14,099 nt of DNA from an uncultured Oscillospiraceae bacterium (lineage in GTDB: Bacteria > Bacillota > Clostridia > Oscillospirales > Acutalibacteraceae), in the NCBI GenBank assembly GCA_900552115.1, contig URYP01000056.1:1-14099 (forward strand). Reading direction: 5' to 3'. The notes under the pieces were generated by a model, which ran no database searches, had not been told where the DNA came from, and saw only the letters and a program-made list of their open reading frames with translations. Below, piece by piece: positions 14,045 through 14,099 of this stretch. The first letter of the stretch is position 1; each line of letters begins with the position of its first letter. A program made the translations under genes and the position numbers.

Positions 14045-14099
14045 TATCGTGCGATCGCTTGACATGAGGCAAAAACGCGAGTATTCTTATACTTACGAA
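14045..14099 (+). pseudogene. Start of a second RHS fragment (55-bp repeat copy B), cut by window end
   Basis: All 55 bases from 14045 to the window end are identical to 11593-11647 of the RHS gene (offset 2452). Read in the RHS frame from 14046 they give the same residues IVRSLDMRQKREYSYTYE. No ATG/GTG with a ribosome site precedes it in frame, and a terminator lies immediately upstream, so this would be an untranslated, truncated RHS copy. It fits an orphan tip cassette, as known beside RHS and CDI toxin genes, where a displaced core-plus-tip is kept for recombination. Because the identity stops only at the window edge, the true repeat may be much longer. If the window ends at an assembled contig end, 55 could also be an assembly k-mer overlap, which would still imply a real repeat boundary at 14045. 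Confidence 0.75.

Noticed and set aside
1..14099. CRISPR array, tRNA or rRNA genes, insertion sequence ends, transposase or integrase
   Set aside because: No regularly spaced repeats, no tRNA-like cloverleaf, and no transposase or integrase motif were seen on either strand while reading.

Overview
The window looks like an accessory region of a Gram-positive, low-to-medium-GC anaerobe, most likely a Clostridia / Oscillospiraceae-type Firmicute. The clues are strong AGGAGG-type ribosome binding sites with GTG and TTG starts, TTGACA-type promoters, an ImmR/ImmA-type regulator pair, and a WapA-like RHS protein with DNRLRE-like domains. The taxon is inferred from gene style only.

Left part (1-1216). 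A leftward pair encodes an XRE-family repressor and the N-terminus of an ImmA/IrrE metallopeptidase that runs off the window edge. Rightward, a small two-CxxC zinc-ribbon protein (Mu Com-like) follows. Two opposing promoters lie between them, with three copies of AACTTCCG as probable operators. A 20-bp perfect hairpin with a T-run closes this part.

Middle part (1307-7346). Seven rightward genes are packed with 4-17 bp overlaps: a nucleotidyltransferase (NTP_transf_5-like), a thymidylate-kinase-like P-loop kinase, an acyl carrier protein, a BtrH-like Cys/His/Asp acyltransferase, an AMP-forming acyl ligase, a CYTH triphosphate-tunnel protein, and a 377-residue protein ending in a DNRLRE-like beta domain. 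The core chemistry can be read as: ligase activates an acyl group, ACP carries it, BtrH-like enzyme transfers it to an unknown acceptor. The nucleotidyltransferase, kinase and CYTH protein suggest extra phosphate or nucleotide chemistry.

Right part (7376-14099). Only 29 bp after that operon comes a giant RHS protein (2027 aa). It has a WapA-like N-terminal and DNRLRE region, a first YD-repeat block, two carbohydrate-binding-like jelly-roll modules, a second YD block, the RHS core, and an AT-rich C-terminal tip of about 176 aa with a hydrophobic helix and a very basic tail. A small two-helix membrane protein 54 bp downstream is the likely immunity protein. A strong hairpin terminator follows. 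The last 55 bases exactly repeat an internal stretch of the RHS gene, the first bases of what looks like a second, start-less RHS fragment (orphan tip cassette).

The most interesting reading is that the ACP/ligase/BtrH operon and the RHS toxin form one system, perhaps one in which the RHS or its DNRLRE partner is acylated, analogous in logic to ACP-dependent activation of RTX toxins. Neither large protein shows a signal peptide. This linkage is inferred from gene order and spacing only.
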